In this document: piece after piece, positions 44,091 to 53,342 of the stretch | How the letters are laid out: every line of letters starts with the position of its first letter | How positions within the stretch are numbered: the stretch's first letter is position 1 | Assembly: GCA_964346145.1 (NCBI GenBank) | Contig: CAYFTL010000003.1 | Span: 1 to 64,000 of the forward strand | Source: CAYFTL01 sp964346145 | Lineage (GTDB): Bacteria > Bacillota > Clostridia > Christensenellales > Aristaeellaceae | Length of the DNA: 64,000 nucleotides | Direction: 5' to 3' | Translations under genes and position numbers: made by a program | Notes under the pieces: model-generated | What the model saw: only the letters and a program-made list of their open reading frames with translations | What the model was told of the DNA's origin: nothing | Databases searched by the model: none

Positions 44091-44130
44091 AATAATAAAG
44101 TAGGCCGATTTTTCGGCCTACTTTATTATT
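44091..44130. terminator. Perfect 18-bp bidirectional terminator
   Basis: Stem 44091-44108 / 44113-44130 with loop TTTT, A-rich on one side and T-rich on the other. It ends the ABC operon and the convergent mannosidase gene. Confidence 0.93.
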
Positions 44131-44146
44131 TTAACGTTTATATATA

Positions 44147-47100
44147 TTAGAAAACCAATCGGAAAGTCTTGATTTCATAGGGCTTGATATAAAAGTCCAA
44201 TCGCTTTTCGTTGGGCAGGGTGATGTCGGTTTCGATATCTTCCATGAGGTTGCACTCAAAGGCTTCTTTTACTGTAAAACCGAGCTGCAAATGGGCGTTG
44301 CATCTAGCGCCCTGGGACTCATATACGCGTACAATCAAACCGTTTCCGTCCTCTGCACCCTTGATGCTGTCGAGAATCACGTTGCCGCGGTTTACCTGAA
44401 CAAACTCAAAGGGATCAAGTTTTTGGGTTTCGGCCTTGGGAGCGGCTGTAGCGGTGTATAGGGGCACGTTTAAGCTGTAAGCTTCTTGAACCGTGTTACC
44501 CATGCGCCAATCCCCTTGGTGCGGATAGAGGGAATACACAAAATCGTGCGTGCCCTTATCGCAAACCGGATCGGGATAGTTGGGGGAGCGCAGCAGGGTT
44601 AAGCGCATGCAATTGTCTTTAATATCATAGCCGTATTTGCAATCGTTTAGCAGGCTGACGCCATACAGTCCTTCGGACAGGTCTGCCCATTTGTGGCCGC
44701 AGACTTCAAAGCGGGCGCGGTCGTAGCTGGTGTTCCAATGGGTAGGGCGTTCAATTGCTCCAAACTGAATTTCGTAGGTTGCCTTGGTGGCAAGCACATC
44801 GGCATAGAAGGCGGTCTTTAGCATGCGCTGCGTTTCTTGCCAATCCACATGGGTAACAAAATCCAGGCGCTTGGCGTTGTGTTCCAGCACGATATCTTGG
44901 GTTATGGTGGACAAATTAAACTTGCGCACCACGCGCACGACCGAACGTACCGCGCTATTTTCCACCAATTCGACCGACTCGGCCTCCTGCAGCGTCCAGA
45001 AATGATTCAGGTACTCAATATCGATATTCCATGCGGCCTCGCGGTGGGGAATATCTTCAAAGATGGTCAACAGATTGGAAAGCTTTGTAGTATCCAGCAC
45101 TTCGCGCTCCGATTGCTTGTCCAGCATGGAGATAATGTTACCGTTCTTATCCAGCGAAACACGCAAATAATCGTTTTCCAGCAGCTGGGTGGTGGCGTTG
45201 TTGGTTGTCGTGCTATCCTGCTTGGACTGCTGCGCTGTAGCCGTATATACGCGCACGCTCATTGGGGGAATACAGGCTTCAAAAGCAAACACGGTTTCGT
45301 CGCCGGCTTGCTTGACGGTTGCCGCCACAGTATTGCCGTCATCGGCTATAATTCCACTAAATTGGCCTTTTAAACGCGCCTCTACGACGGCTGTGTTGGT
45401 CCAGGATAAGAAGTTCCAAACGGCGATTTGGTTGTCGCTCAAGCTGAGCGCGGCAGTTAACGCTTCGATAGCCTGGTTATATAACTCGGTTGCCGCATCA
45501 AAAGCTTGTCTATAACTTTCATCACAATCCAGATAAACCTGATGGATGGAAGAACCGGGCAGTATATCGTGGAACTGGTTGGTCAGAATAATCTTCCAAA
45601 TATCCCCCAACTTTTGTGTGGGGTAGGGCTTGCCTAGGTAGAGATGTGCCATAGAGCAGGCGATTTCGGTTTGGCGCAGCAGCAGCTCGCCCTTGCGGTT
45701 GTTTTTCTTGGTGTCGGCCTGGGAAGAGTAGGTGCCGCGGTGAAATTCATAGTACATTTCGTCGTTCCAAACGGGCAATTTGTCTTCTACCTTCTCTGCT
45801 TCCTGGAAAAAGGATTCCGAAGTGGCAAATTCGGACTGAGGCAAACCGGGGAAATTCTTTAAGCGCTCGGCATTTTCCAACATTTGATAGCTGGGGCCAC
45901 CGCCACCATCGCCGTAGCCGACGGTCATGAGTACCGAATCGCACACATCCTTCTGGTCGAACAAACTATAAATTTCGGACAAGGTTTCAGCGTTTAAGCG
46001 CCCGTTGTAGTTGATTCGTTGCAGGTAGGATAGAATCTGCGTACCATCTACTCCCTGCCACATGAACAGGGAGTGGGGGAAGTTGTTGGTATCGTTGTTG
46101 ACCAGCTTTGAGGTGAAGAAATAATCCACCCCGGAGCGCTTCATGATTTGAGGGAGTGCCCAGGAGTATCCGAAAACATCAGGCATCCAGAATACCGAGG
46201 ATGCCTTGCCGAACTTGTCCAAATAATATTGCCGGCCATACAACAGCTGGCGCACCAAAGCTTCGCCGGAGGGCACATTGGTATCCATTTCCACCCATGC
46301 GTTGCCTACGAGTTCAATTTTGCCGTCTTCGATTTTCTTTTTTACTTCTTCGAACAGCTCGGGATAAAACTCTTCGGTGTAAGCAAAAAGCTGAGGCTGA
46401 CTGAAAGCGAATATAAATTCTGGGTACTTTTCCATTAACGAAAGCACGTTGGAAAAAGTGCGGCCGCATTTGCGTATGGTTTCTTTGATGGGCCATAGCC
46501 ATGCGGTATCGATGTGGGCTTGCCCCACAAATTTCACCATGGCAGTTGCCTGATGAGGAATGGATTCTAATCCTTCCTTGAGGGTTTGGCGCGCGGCGGG
46601 GATGGACGCACGGAAACGCGCAAAATCAAACTCTAAATCCAACTGGCTAATGGATTCGTTGATTACGTTATAAATGGTTTTGTGGTAGAAACTCTGGCTG
46701 TTTAACGATCCCATGATTTTTCGAACGGTGTCATCCAGAATGCGCGCGTTAGAATTTGCCAAGGTGTCCATCGGGTTTGCAAAGGTGTCCATGGCTTCTA
46801 CAGCACAGCGCAGATCAAAATAATACTGTTCCACATCCTGGTCAACCAAAGCAATGAAGGCGGTTTTCATTTTGTATTCGGCAAATTGATCCTGTTCTTT
46901 TAGTGTGATCGCGTAAGAAAACTCTAAAAAATTTAAGCAGGCTTCTACTTCAATGGTTAAAGTATCGCCCGCGGCATATTTGGATGGGATATATACGCGG
47001 GATCGCAGATGGGGGGTTGTGTAGTCATCGTTTACGTAGGAGGTAACCGAAGAGATAATTTCGCCGTTGATCCGAACCTGACCTTCGCCGCCCAGGTTCA

Positions 47101-47359
47101 GTACCAACATGACTTGTTTGCCGGAAAAAGATTGGGGCAGGGTAATTTGTGTGCGGAATAAGCGTGTGTGGTCGTATGTGCTTTTCCAATTTGAACCCAA
47201 GGAAATAGGTTCCCAGTCGCTCAACTCTTCGAATTTCATCGGTTCAACAAAAAGCAGTTCTTTGGTTTCCCAGTTTTCGATTGTGTCGATATCTTGATAA
47301 ACGTAAGATTCAATCATTTTGAGTTTGTTATCAAGAATGATTCGGCTGGTATACTGCAT
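44147..47359 (-). CDS. Alpha-mannosidase, glycoside hydrolase family 38 (1070 aa)
   Basis: Eukaryote-like long GH38 layout: N-terminal beta-sandwich (1-260), catalytic domain with zinc ligands His282 and Asp284 in GQAHIDTAWLW, EMDTNVPSGEA, nucleophile Asp394 in WMPDVFGYSW, helical bundle with TNQFHDILPGSSI, then three beta domains to the end. Cytoplasmic, no signal peptide. GGGAGGA precedes ATG 47359. Its promoter carries two operator-like sites next to the ROK gene, so it is probably the best-regulated target of that protein. Expected to trim alpha-mannosides brought in by the adjacent importer. Confidence 0.95.
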   Translation of the reverse strand: MQYTSRIILDNKLKMIESYVYQDIDTIENWETKELLFVEPMKFEELSDWEPISLGSNWKSTYDHTRLFRTQITLPQSFSGKQVMLVLNLGGEGQVRINGEIISSVTSYVNDDYTTPHLRSRVYIPSKYAAGDTLTIEVEACLNFLEFSYAITLKEQDQFAEYKMKTAFIALVDQDVEQYYFDLRCAVEAMDTFANPMDTLANSNARILDDTVRKIMGSLNSQSFYHKTIYNVINESISQLDLEFDFARFRASIPAARQTLKEGLESIPHQATAMVKFVGQAHIDTAWLWPIKETIRKCGRTFSNVLSLMEKYPEFIFAFSQPQLFAYTEEFYPELFEEVKKKIEDGKIELVGNAWVEMDTNVPSGEALVRQLLYGRQYYLDKFGKASSVFWMPDVFGYSWALPQIMKRSGVDYFFTSKLVNNDTNNFPHSLFMWQGVDGTQILSYLQRINYNGRLNAETLSEIYSLFDQKDVCDSVLMTVGYGDGGGGPSYQMLENAERLKNFPGLPQSEFATSESFFQEAEKVEDKLPVWNDEMYYEFHRGTYSSQADTKKNNRKGELLLRQTEIACSMAHLYLGKPYPTQKLGDIWKIILTNQFHDILPGSSIHQVYLDCDESYRQAFDAATELYNQAIEALTAALSLSDNQIAVWNFLSWTNTAVVEARLKGQFSGIIADDGNTVAATVKQAGDETVFAFEACIPPMSVRVYTATAQQSKQDSTTTNNATTQLLENDYLRVSLDKNGNIISMLDKQSEREVLDTTKLSNLLTIFEDIPHREAAWNIDIEYLNHFWTLQEAESVELVENSAVRSVVRVVRKFNLSTITQDIVLEHNAKRLDFVTHVDWQETQRMLKTAFYADVLATKATYEIQFGAIERPTHWNTSYDRARFEVCGHKWADLSEGLYGVSLLNDCKYGYDIKDNCMRLTLLRSPNYPDPVCDKGTHDFVYSLYPHQGDWRMGNTVQEAYSLNVPLYTATAAPKAETQKLDPFEFVQVNRGNVILDSIKGAEDGNGLIVRVYESQGARCNAHLQLGFTVKEAFECNLMEDIETDITLPNEKRLDFYIKPYEIKTFRLVF

Positions 47360-47416
47360 CTAGATTTCCTCCCTTGAATAAACATATTGGCCAAGAGAAA
47401 CGAGACTCGAATACAT

Positions 47417-47489
47417 AATTAAATTCGTTAACTTATTCTACGGCTTTATAAAATCAATGTCAAGATTTAAAGTTAAATTTGTTAAGTTC
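47417..47489 (-). promoter_or_regulatory. Promoter with two flanking operator-like sites before the second mannosidase gene
   Basis: Minus strand TTGACA (47463-47458), 17 bases, TAGAAT (47440-47435). One site AATTAAATTCGTTAACTTA lies at 47417-47435 just past the -10, another, AGTTAAATTTGTTAAGTT, at 47471-47488 just before the -35, overlapping the ROK stop codon. Confidence 0.75.
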
Positions 47490-48633
47490 TGTCTTGGAAC
47501 ATATCGTGCAGCACAGCCATCGCAGCTGTTCGTACCGACGATCGTGCGGCGCTATTGATCACGATCTGCTTGATTGCGGCCGCGCCCAACACGCTGCCCA
47601 GTATTTTGGCGTTCAGTTTTTCTAGGAGGGGAGAACGCCCATGGGCTATGTCACCGGTTAAAATAATCTGTTCTAGATCGTAAAGATTGATTGTGTTGAC
47701 CAACGCTGTCGACAGGTAAGTCGCCGCGCGATTGATAATGTCTATGGCTAGATCGGGTGTTTTAGAGGCGCATGCCTCGGTAACCTCCATCCAAGAGTCA
47801 AAAGGGCTACCCTTTAGCAACGCGGGAATGCTGGCATAATTTTCCAAGCAACCACGGTTGCCGCAGCTGCACAAAGGTCCGTCGTAGCTAATGGACATAT
47901 GGCCGACCTCGGTCGCCATACCGTGAACGCCTCTATACAGCTTGTCTTGAACCATTACGCCCGCACCGACTCCGTCGTCTATTTGCAACAACAAAAAGTT
48001 GGAAACGTTCTTTCCAACACCAAAATATTTTTCTTCCAAAACGCGCGCATTGGTGTCTTTTTCCAGCAAGGTTTTGTAGCCGGTTAGCTTGGTGATTTTG
48101 CTGCATATTTTGACTTTATGCCACTGCATAAAATTTGGTGGATTGAGCACGGTTCCACTGATATGATCGACAGGACCGGGCGTGCTGATGCCTATACCCA
48201 AAACTTTATCTTCATCTATATTAAGTTTTTGCTGTTGCTCCAAGATTGTTTTTGCAATCGAATTTAAAATGGCAACCGGATTATATCCACGTTCCAAGGG
48301 AATTCTTTGTTCCAGCAAAACTTCGCCGTCCAAATTTATGGTGCCAATTTCATAATACCGCCGCCGCAAATTTACGGAGAACACAAAGTAAGAGTCGCTT
48401 CTGATGGCCAACTGGATTCGGCGGCGCCCGGAACCTTTATGTTCTAGGGTATCGGTCTCCATAACCAGCTTTGCCTGGATGAGCTCGTCCACGATTTGGG
48501 TTATGGAGGCTCTGGTCAATCCCGTCTGTTGGGATAATTCTACGCGGGAAATTGGGTTGAGTCGAATTAAATTCAATATAAGCTTGCGGTTGGATTCACG
48601 CATGACCGACGCGTTTGTTGCAGACTTCATCAT
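47482..48633 (-). CDS. ROK-family transcriptional regulator
   Basis: 383 residues. Winged helix at 16-75 (ISRVELSQQTGLTRASITQI as recognition region), then the ROK sugar-kinase-like domain with GIGISTPGPVDHISG, ATEVGHMSISYDG and the zinc site CSCGNRGCLENYAS. The family (XylR, NagC, Mlc) represses sugar genes until a sugar binds. Position between the mannosidase and the HAD/kinase operon, and the shared sites near both promoters, suggest it controls the island, as ManR does in Thermotoga. Start may be either of two adjacent ATGs behind GGAAGGTG. Confidence 0.95.
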   Translation of the reverse strand: MMKSATNASVMRESNRKLILNLIRLNPISRVELSQQTGLTRASITQIVDELIQAKLVMETDTLEHKGSGRRRIQLAIRSDSYFVFSVNLRRRYYEIGTINLDGEVLLEQRIPLERGYNPVAILNSIAKTILEQQQKLNIDEDKVLGIGISTPGPVDHISGTVLNPPNFMQWHKVKICSKITKLTGYKTLLEKDTNARVLEEKYFGVGKNVSNFLLLQIDDGVGAGVMVQDKLYRGVHGMATEVGHMSISYDGPLCSCGNRGCLENYASIPALLKGSPFDSWMEVTEACASKTPDLAIDIINRAATYLSTALVNTINLYDLEQIILTGDIAHGRSPLLEKLNAKILGSVLGAAAIKQIVINSAARSSVRTAAMAVLHDMFQDRT

Positions 48634-48723
48634 TTCACCTTCCGTAACGACATGTTGTAGTTAATATCATAACATAAATTTTCAAAAAAAATACATATTT
48701 CTACAGAAAATTGAGCGATTCTC

Positions 48724-48772
48724 TTGACACCGTTTTCACAAAGATATAAAATTAATTAGATTAACAAATTAT
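48724..48772 (+). promoter_or_regulatory. Promoter and operator-like site of the HAD/kinase operon
   Basis: TTGACA (48724-48729), 17 bases, TAAAAT (48747-48752), followed by TAATTAGATTAACAAATTA (48752-48770), whose reverse strand contains AATTTGTTAA. Confidence 0.72.
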
Positions 48773-48813
48773 ATGATGGACAATAAACCTTGGTTACTTG
48801 GAAGGGGTAGGTT

Positions 48814-49617
48814 ATGGAAAATCCGGATTTGAAATCTAGGCGCAGTACGCCGGTTCGAGCAATTCTGTTTGACTTTGACGGCACAATTTCCACTCTGCGT
48901 TGTGGCTGGGAAGCGATCATGAAACCGTTGATGCTGGAAATGATTGGCGGGCCTATGGGATACAGCCAAGCCCTTGAGCGGGAAGTAGACCAATATATCG
49001 ACGAGTCAACCGGAATACAGACCATACATCAGATGAAATGGTTAGCCACGACCGCTCAAGAAAGGGGCTTAAATCCACATGCTCCCAGTGATCCTTGGTG
49101 GTATAAAGCGGAATACAACCGCCGCTTAATGGAAAATGTAAACAACCGTTTGAAAAGCTTGAGGTCTGGTGTCGATTCACCGCACGACTATATCGTTGCC
49201 GGTAGCGTAGATTTTTTGAATGACCTTAAAGAACGTAACGTCAAAATGTACGTCGCCAGCGGAACGGATCACCCGGATGTGGTGAATGAAATTGCAGCGC
49301 TGGGTCTGAAGGATTATTTTGCGTATGTAGCTGGTGCCCCGGTCAATGCTGAAAGCTGTTCGAAGGAAAAAGTAATTGAGCAGTTGATTTCAGACGAAAA
49401 TTTGAGCGGGTCTGACTTTGCGGTTATAGGCGATGGAAAGGTGGAAATTGCTTTGGGCAAGCAGGTCAATGCACGCACAATAGGAATTGCCAGCGATGAG
49501 GTTGCACGATCTGGCCTCAACCGCACAAAATATGAACGGTTGGAAAAGGCAGGCGCGGACGTAATTGTTGGAGATTTTTCAAACAGAGATGAGCTGCTCC
49601 GATTTTTGGGACTGTGA
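48814..49617 (+). CDS. HAD-family phosphatase, putative sugar phosphatase
   Basis: 267 residues. DxD motif in FDFDGTISTL with nucleophile Asp, KMYVASGTDH (motif II), and VIGDGKVEIALG (motif IV). An alpha-helical cap between about 25 and 130 indicates a C1-type phosphatase such as beta-phosphoglucomutase/phosphoglycolate phosphatase. The typical motif III lysine is probably in SKEKVI. First gene of a five-gene operon with heptose-type enzymes, where a phosphatase comparable to GmhB could be needed, though the sequence is not GmhB. GGAAGGGG precedes ATG 48814. Confidence 0.88.
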   Translation: MENPDLKSRRSTPVRAILFDFDGTISTLRCGWEAIMKPLMLEMIGGPMGYSQALEREVDQYIDESTGIQTIHQMKWLATTAQERGLNPHAPSDPWWYKAEYNRRLMENVNNRLKSLRSGVDSPHDYIVAGSVDFLNDLKERNVKMYVASGTDHPDVVNEIAALGLKDYFAYVAGAPVNAESCSKEKVIEQLISDENLSGSDFAVIGDGKVEIALGKQVNARTIGIASDEVARSGLNRTKYERLEKAGADVIVGDFSNRDELLRFLGL

Positions 49618-49643
49618 AGGAAGCGAATAGGAGGGGATAGTGC

Positions 49644-50606
49644 ATGAGCCGCAGGGATAAACAGCTGGATTTTTCGAACATAAAAACATATTCTGCTCAA
49701 AAACGCATTAACTTGGTGCGCATCGACAATCTAAAGCGTCCAGGCCAATACACGCCGGCACAGTGGGGCAGTGAAGATTTTGATGAACTGGTAGAGCGCA
49801 TAAGGTCTGCCAAACACGCCGGAAAAGAAATTGTCTTTTCCATGGGGGCTCATGTGATTAAATGTGGTTTATCCCCTTATTTGATCGAATTGATGCGCAA
49901 CGGTTATATCACCCACTTATCGGGCAACGGAGCCTGCAGCATACATGATTTTGAATTGGCTTATTTGGGAGGAACTTCGGAAGATGTGCCCACCGCCATC
50001 GAAGATGGATCCTTTGGCATGTGGGAGCAAACCGGCCGATGGATGAACGAAGCGCTACAGCAGGGTGCGGCCCAAGGGTACGGCTATGGAGAATCCTTGG
50101 CCCGTTACATTGATGCCCACCAGGATTGCTTCCCTTATAAAGATGACTGTGTTTTGTACCAAGCATATTTGTTGGATATTCCGACCAGCTACCATATTGC
50201 CCTGGGTACCGATATCATTCACCAACATCCGATTGTGGATTTTGCAGCCATCGGTAAATGCAGCGGAATCGACTTTCACAAAATGTGTTATTCGGTCGCT
50301 CATATGGATCATGGCGTATTTATGAACTTTGGCTCGGGCGTAATCGGCCCCGAAGTGTTTTTAAAGGCGTTATCCATAGCCCGCAACTTGGGCTACCCAA
50401 CCTTCCAGATCACGACCGCAAACTTTGATTTGATCGATCTAGGGGACTACAGAAGCAAAATTGGATATGAAAATCCGCAATACTACTATCGGCCGCGCAA
50501 AAATATCGTTAACCGGCCTGTAAGCCGTGGCGGAAAAGGGTGGCATTTCGTAGGAGATCATCAAGAAACCATTCCGAGTTTGTACAACCGGTTGATGGAG
50601 GGATAA
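49644..50606 (+). CDS. Deoxyhypusine-synthase-like NAD-binding protein
   Basis: 320 residues. SMGAHVIKCGLSPYLIELM and GNGACSIHDFELAYLGGTSED are like the Rossmann core of deoxyhypusine synthase; the region NFGSGVIGPEVFLKALSIAR stands where the eukaryotic enzyme has its catalytic lysine loop. Bacteria lack eIF5A and here the gene sits between a phosphatase and a heptose-kinase-like gene, so a reaction on a sugar or a different NAD-dependent condensation is likelier than hypusine formation. AGGAGGGG precedes ATG 49644. Function unknown. Confidence 0.75.
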   Translation: MSRRDKQLDFSNIKTYSAQKRINLVRIDNLKRPGQYTPAQWGSEDFDELVERIRSAKHAGKEIVFSMGAHVIKCGLSPYLIELMRNGYITHLSGNGACSIHDFELAYLGGTSEDVPTAIEDGSFGMWEQTGRWMNEALQQGAAQGYGYGESLARYIDAHQDCFPYKDDCVLYQAYLLDIPTSYHIALGTDIIHQHPIVDFAAIGKCSGIDFHKMCYSVAHMDHGVFMNFGSGVIGPEVFLKALSIARNLGYPTFQITTANFDLIDLGDYRSKIGYENPQYYYRPRKNIVNRPVSRGGKGWHFVGDHQETIPSLYNRLMEG

Positions 50607-50609
50607 ACA

Positions 50610-51656
50610 ATGTATACTGCCATTCAAGAGCCGCTAAGCCATGGGGAATTTGCTTCGTTGTTAAAATCCATAGATAATGTAAAAATGGGTTTGATAGGCG
50701 ATCTATGCCTGGACGTGTACTGGGCGGCCGATATGCGCTTGAGCGAATTGTCTAGAGAAACGCCTCACTATCCTTTGCCTATCATAGAAGAACGCTATTC
50801 GCTCGGTGGTGCGGGCAATGTTGCGGCCAATCTTGCGGCGCTTAACCCTAGTGAGGTTTGGGCCGTTGGAACGGTGGGCGATGATTGGCGCGCAGACCTA
50901 TTGATACGGGAAATGAATAAAAGGAACATTAACTGTAGTTACGTGTTGCGCAGTCCGGATTTGGTGACCAATACCTACATCAAACCGCTTCGTCATGGAA
51001 TTTCAGACGTGGTTTATGAAGATCCGCGTTTGGATTTTGAAAACAGAAAGGCTTTGTCTTCAGAAAATGAAAAGCGGGTGCTTTTAGCGCTTGAAGAGAT
51101 GGCCGAACAAGTGGACTGCATATGTGTAAGCGATCAAATGAAATTTGGTTGCATTACTCCGGCAGTGCGCCAGAAGCTTTGCCAGTTGGGCGAGGCGGGA
51201 AAAATCGTTATCGTAGACAGCCGCGACCATATTCACGAATATTCGAATGTGATTATTAAGCCCAATGAGGTGGAAATGGTCAAATCCTTTGCTGCGGAAA
51301 TCGACGGAGAAATGAGCATTGAGCAGTTGACAGAACTTGCTAAAAAGGTGTCTCTGTGCAATAATCAAGCGGTTGTAACCACCCTTGGGGCTCAGGGGTG
51401 TTTGGTTGTTCAAGGGAGAGATGCACAACGGTGCCCGGCCTACGAAGTAGAACCGCCCATTGATTTTTGTGGCGCGGGGGATTCTTTTTTGTCCGGATTT
51501 GCTACCGCATTGGCCACCGGCAAGGCGGATGCGGTTCAGGCCGCCCAGATTGCTACGATGTGTTCGGCGGTTACAATTAAGAAAATCGGCACTACAGGCA
51601 CCGCTTCCCGTGCAGAATTACAGGCACTTTGGGGAAAACGTATTATTGGAGGATAA
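50610..51656 (+). CDS. PfkB-family carbohydrate kinase, HldE/RfaE kinase-domain type
   Basis: 348 residues. Substrate-side YSLGGAGNVAANLAAL and ATP/anion-hole motif DFCGAGDSFLSGFATALATG with the catalytic Asp identify a ribokinase-type enzyme of the heptose 7-phosphate kinase branch (HldE N-domain). There is no nucleotidyltransferase domain after it. Starts four bases after the previous stop, behind GGAGGG. Next to a GmhA homologue, so the natural product would be heptose (or similar) 1,7-bisphosphate; other sugar phosphates remain possible. Confidence 0.88.
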   Translation: MYTAIQEPLSHGEFASLLKSIDNVKMGLIGDLCLDVYWAADMRLSELSRETPHYPLPIIEERYSLGGAGNVAANLAALNPSEVWAVGTVGDDWRADLLIREMNKRNINCSYVLRSPDLVTNTYIKPLRHGISDVVYEDPRLDFENRKALSSENEKRVLLALEEMAEQVDCICVSDQMKFGCITPAVRQKLCQLGEAGKIVIVDSRDHIHEYSNVIIKPNEVEMVKSFAAEIDGEMSIEQLTELAKKVSLCNNQAVVTTLGAQGCLVVQGRDAQRCPAYEVEPPIDFCGAGDSFLSGFATALATGKADAVQAAQIATMCSAVTIKKIGTTGTASRAELQALWGKRIIGG

Positions 51657-51663
51657 ACAAGCG

Positions 51664-52227
51664 ATGATATCAGATCACAAGGAATTGAATTTGGCTATAG
51701 AACGATTGATTGACTGCTACAAAAATGGCGGCAAGCTATTAGTCTGTGGCAACGGCGGCAGCGCTGCGGACAGCGCACACATTGTGGGCGAACTGGTGAA
51801 AGGATTTCTAAAGAGAAGGCCATTACCCCAAGAGTGGCAAGGAGAACTGGGAGATACTCCGCTACAAATGGGCTTGCCGGCGATAGACTTAACCGCTCAA
51901 GGCGCGGTTATATCTGCCATTGTAAATGATCTGGGCGGCGAATATATGTATGCTCAGCAGGTATTGGCCTATGCCAACGCTGGGGACATTGTGCTCGGCC
52001 TGTCGACTTCTGGAAACGCAAAAAATGTTGAGCTGGCCATGAAAGCAGCCAAGGCAAAAGGCGCCTTATGTTTCGGGATGACCGGGGCCGGCGGTGGGCG
52101 ATTGGCCGAAATATGCGATATTCTAATTGCATCGCCCGAAACCGAAACCTATAAAGTACAAGAAGATCATATTCAATACTACCATACGCTGTGTGCCCGG
52201 GTAGAAGCAGCTTTTTTTCCGAATTAG
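51664..52227 (+). CDS. gmhA: SIS-domain phosphoheptose isomerase-like protein
   Basis: 187 residues from ATG 51664 behind TTGGAGGAT; longer frames upstream overlap the kinase gene. KLLVCGNGGSAADSAHIVGEL, GLSTSGNAKN and YKVQEDHIQYYHTLC are GmhA signatures, the last carrying the histidine and glutamine of the active site. GmhA isomerises sedoheptulose 7-phosphate to D-glycero-D-manno-heptose 7-phosphate. An insert of about 20 residues after the first motif (LKRRPLPQEWQGELGD) differs from E. coli GmhA and is known in related SIS isomerases. Substrate by homology only. Confidence 0.88.
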   Translation: MISDHKELNLAIERLIDCYKNGGKLLVCGNGGSAADSAHIVGELVKGFLKRRPLPQEWQGELGDTPLQMGLPAIDLTAQGAVISAIVNDLGGEYMYAQQVLAYANAGDIVLGLSTSGNAKNVELAMKAAKAKGALCFGMTGAGGGRLAEICDILIASPETETYKVQEDHIQYYHTLCARVEAAFFPN

Positions 52228-52251
52228 TGTGGCATGGAGAGTATAAAATAG

Positions 52252-53100
52252 ATGATATATACGATCGAAAATGAGCGTTATTGTTTGTCTGCAGATACGT
52301 TGGGGGCTGAACTGTCCAGCTTTTACGAGAAACAGACAACGCACGAATATATTTGGCAAAAATCCGATGTATGGCAAGGACAATCGCCCTTGCTCTTTCC
52401 GATTGTGGGAAGATTAAAAGAGGATTGCTACGTCTACAATGGACAAATCTACCATTTGGAAAAGCATGGATTCGCGCGCCGCAGGGAATTTGTTCTGGAA
52501 GAGCAAACGGCAGAGAGCATGACCTTTTTGCTTTGCGATGATGCCCACACTCGGCAAGCATACCCCTTCTCTTTTGAGCTGCGATTGACCTACAAGATTG
52601 CAAAAAGCGGATTTTCGATAGAGTATCGCGTTACGAACACAAACAATGTGCCCATTTTTTTTTCAATAGGTGCCCATCCGGGATTTTTTTGCGAAATGGG
52701 CGATAAGATTGTTTTTGACCGAGTAGAGACCGTTTCGGCCTTTCAACTAGACGAAAACGCTTTGCGCGCCCAAAAGCTTTATCCGGTGCTAGATCATTCA
52801 AAAGAAATAGTCTTGACGTCTTCATTGTTTGATCGGGATGCTTTGATCTTCGAAGGCCTGAAATCGCCTGGCGCAACACTGCTCAGGCAAAATGGAAAGA
52901 GCGTTCACGTGGATTTTGGCGGAGCGCCTTGCCTGGGCATTTGGGCAAAGCCGGGTGGTGTAAATTATGTTTGCATCGAGCCTTGGTACGGGATCGATGA
53001 TCGCTGGAACGCTAAACCGGAACTCACCAATAAAGAGCAGATTGTAGAGTTGGGCCCGGCAAACGAGTTCATTTTTCCGGTAACGATCACTGCTATATAG
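52252..53100 (+). CDS. Aldose 1-epimerase family protein
   Basis: 282 residues. Galactose-mutarotase-like sandwich: LGAELSSFYEK at the start, LLFPIVGRLKED, HGFARRREF with a catalytic His, SIGAHPGFFC and IEPWYGIDD near the end with the catalytic Glu region. This subgroup (YeaD/LacX-like) interconverts anomers or binds phosphorylated sugars. Last gene of the operon; AUG preceded by GGAGAG. After it 53101-53342 holds no gene; an imperfect repeat GATCGTTCG/CGAACAATC lies at about 53168-53196. Confidence 0.92.
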   Translation: MIYTIENERYCLSADTLGAELSSFYEKQTTHEYIWQKSDVWQGQSPLLFPIVGRLKEDCYVYNGQIYHLEKHGFARRREFVLEEQTAESMTFLLCDDAHTRQAYPFSFELRLTYKIAKSGFSIEYRVTNTNNVPIFFSIGAHPGFFCEMGDKIVFDRVETVSAFQLDENALRAQKLYPVLDHSKEIVLTSSLFDRDALIFEGLKSPGATLLRQNGKSVHVDFGGAPCLGIWAKPGGVNYVCIEPWYGIDDRWNAKPELTNKEQIVELGPANEFIFPVTITAI

Positions 53101-53342
53101 AACTTTAGCCGGAACAGTATAAAATAATTCAGCAAGCTACAACGGATCGGCGCTAAAATGGCCTTAAGATCGTTCGATTTACGAACAATCGTTGATCTGC
53201 TTTAATAGTCTGTACTTTCGGCAACTGATACTTGCAAAAAAAGCAACCAAAGCGTAACATGAAAAGTAGTATAAAGTAAGTTTTTCTGTCGCATAATAAT
53301 TTTAATGAGCAAATGAGAAAAAGAAGAAAGGAAGAAAGGTAA

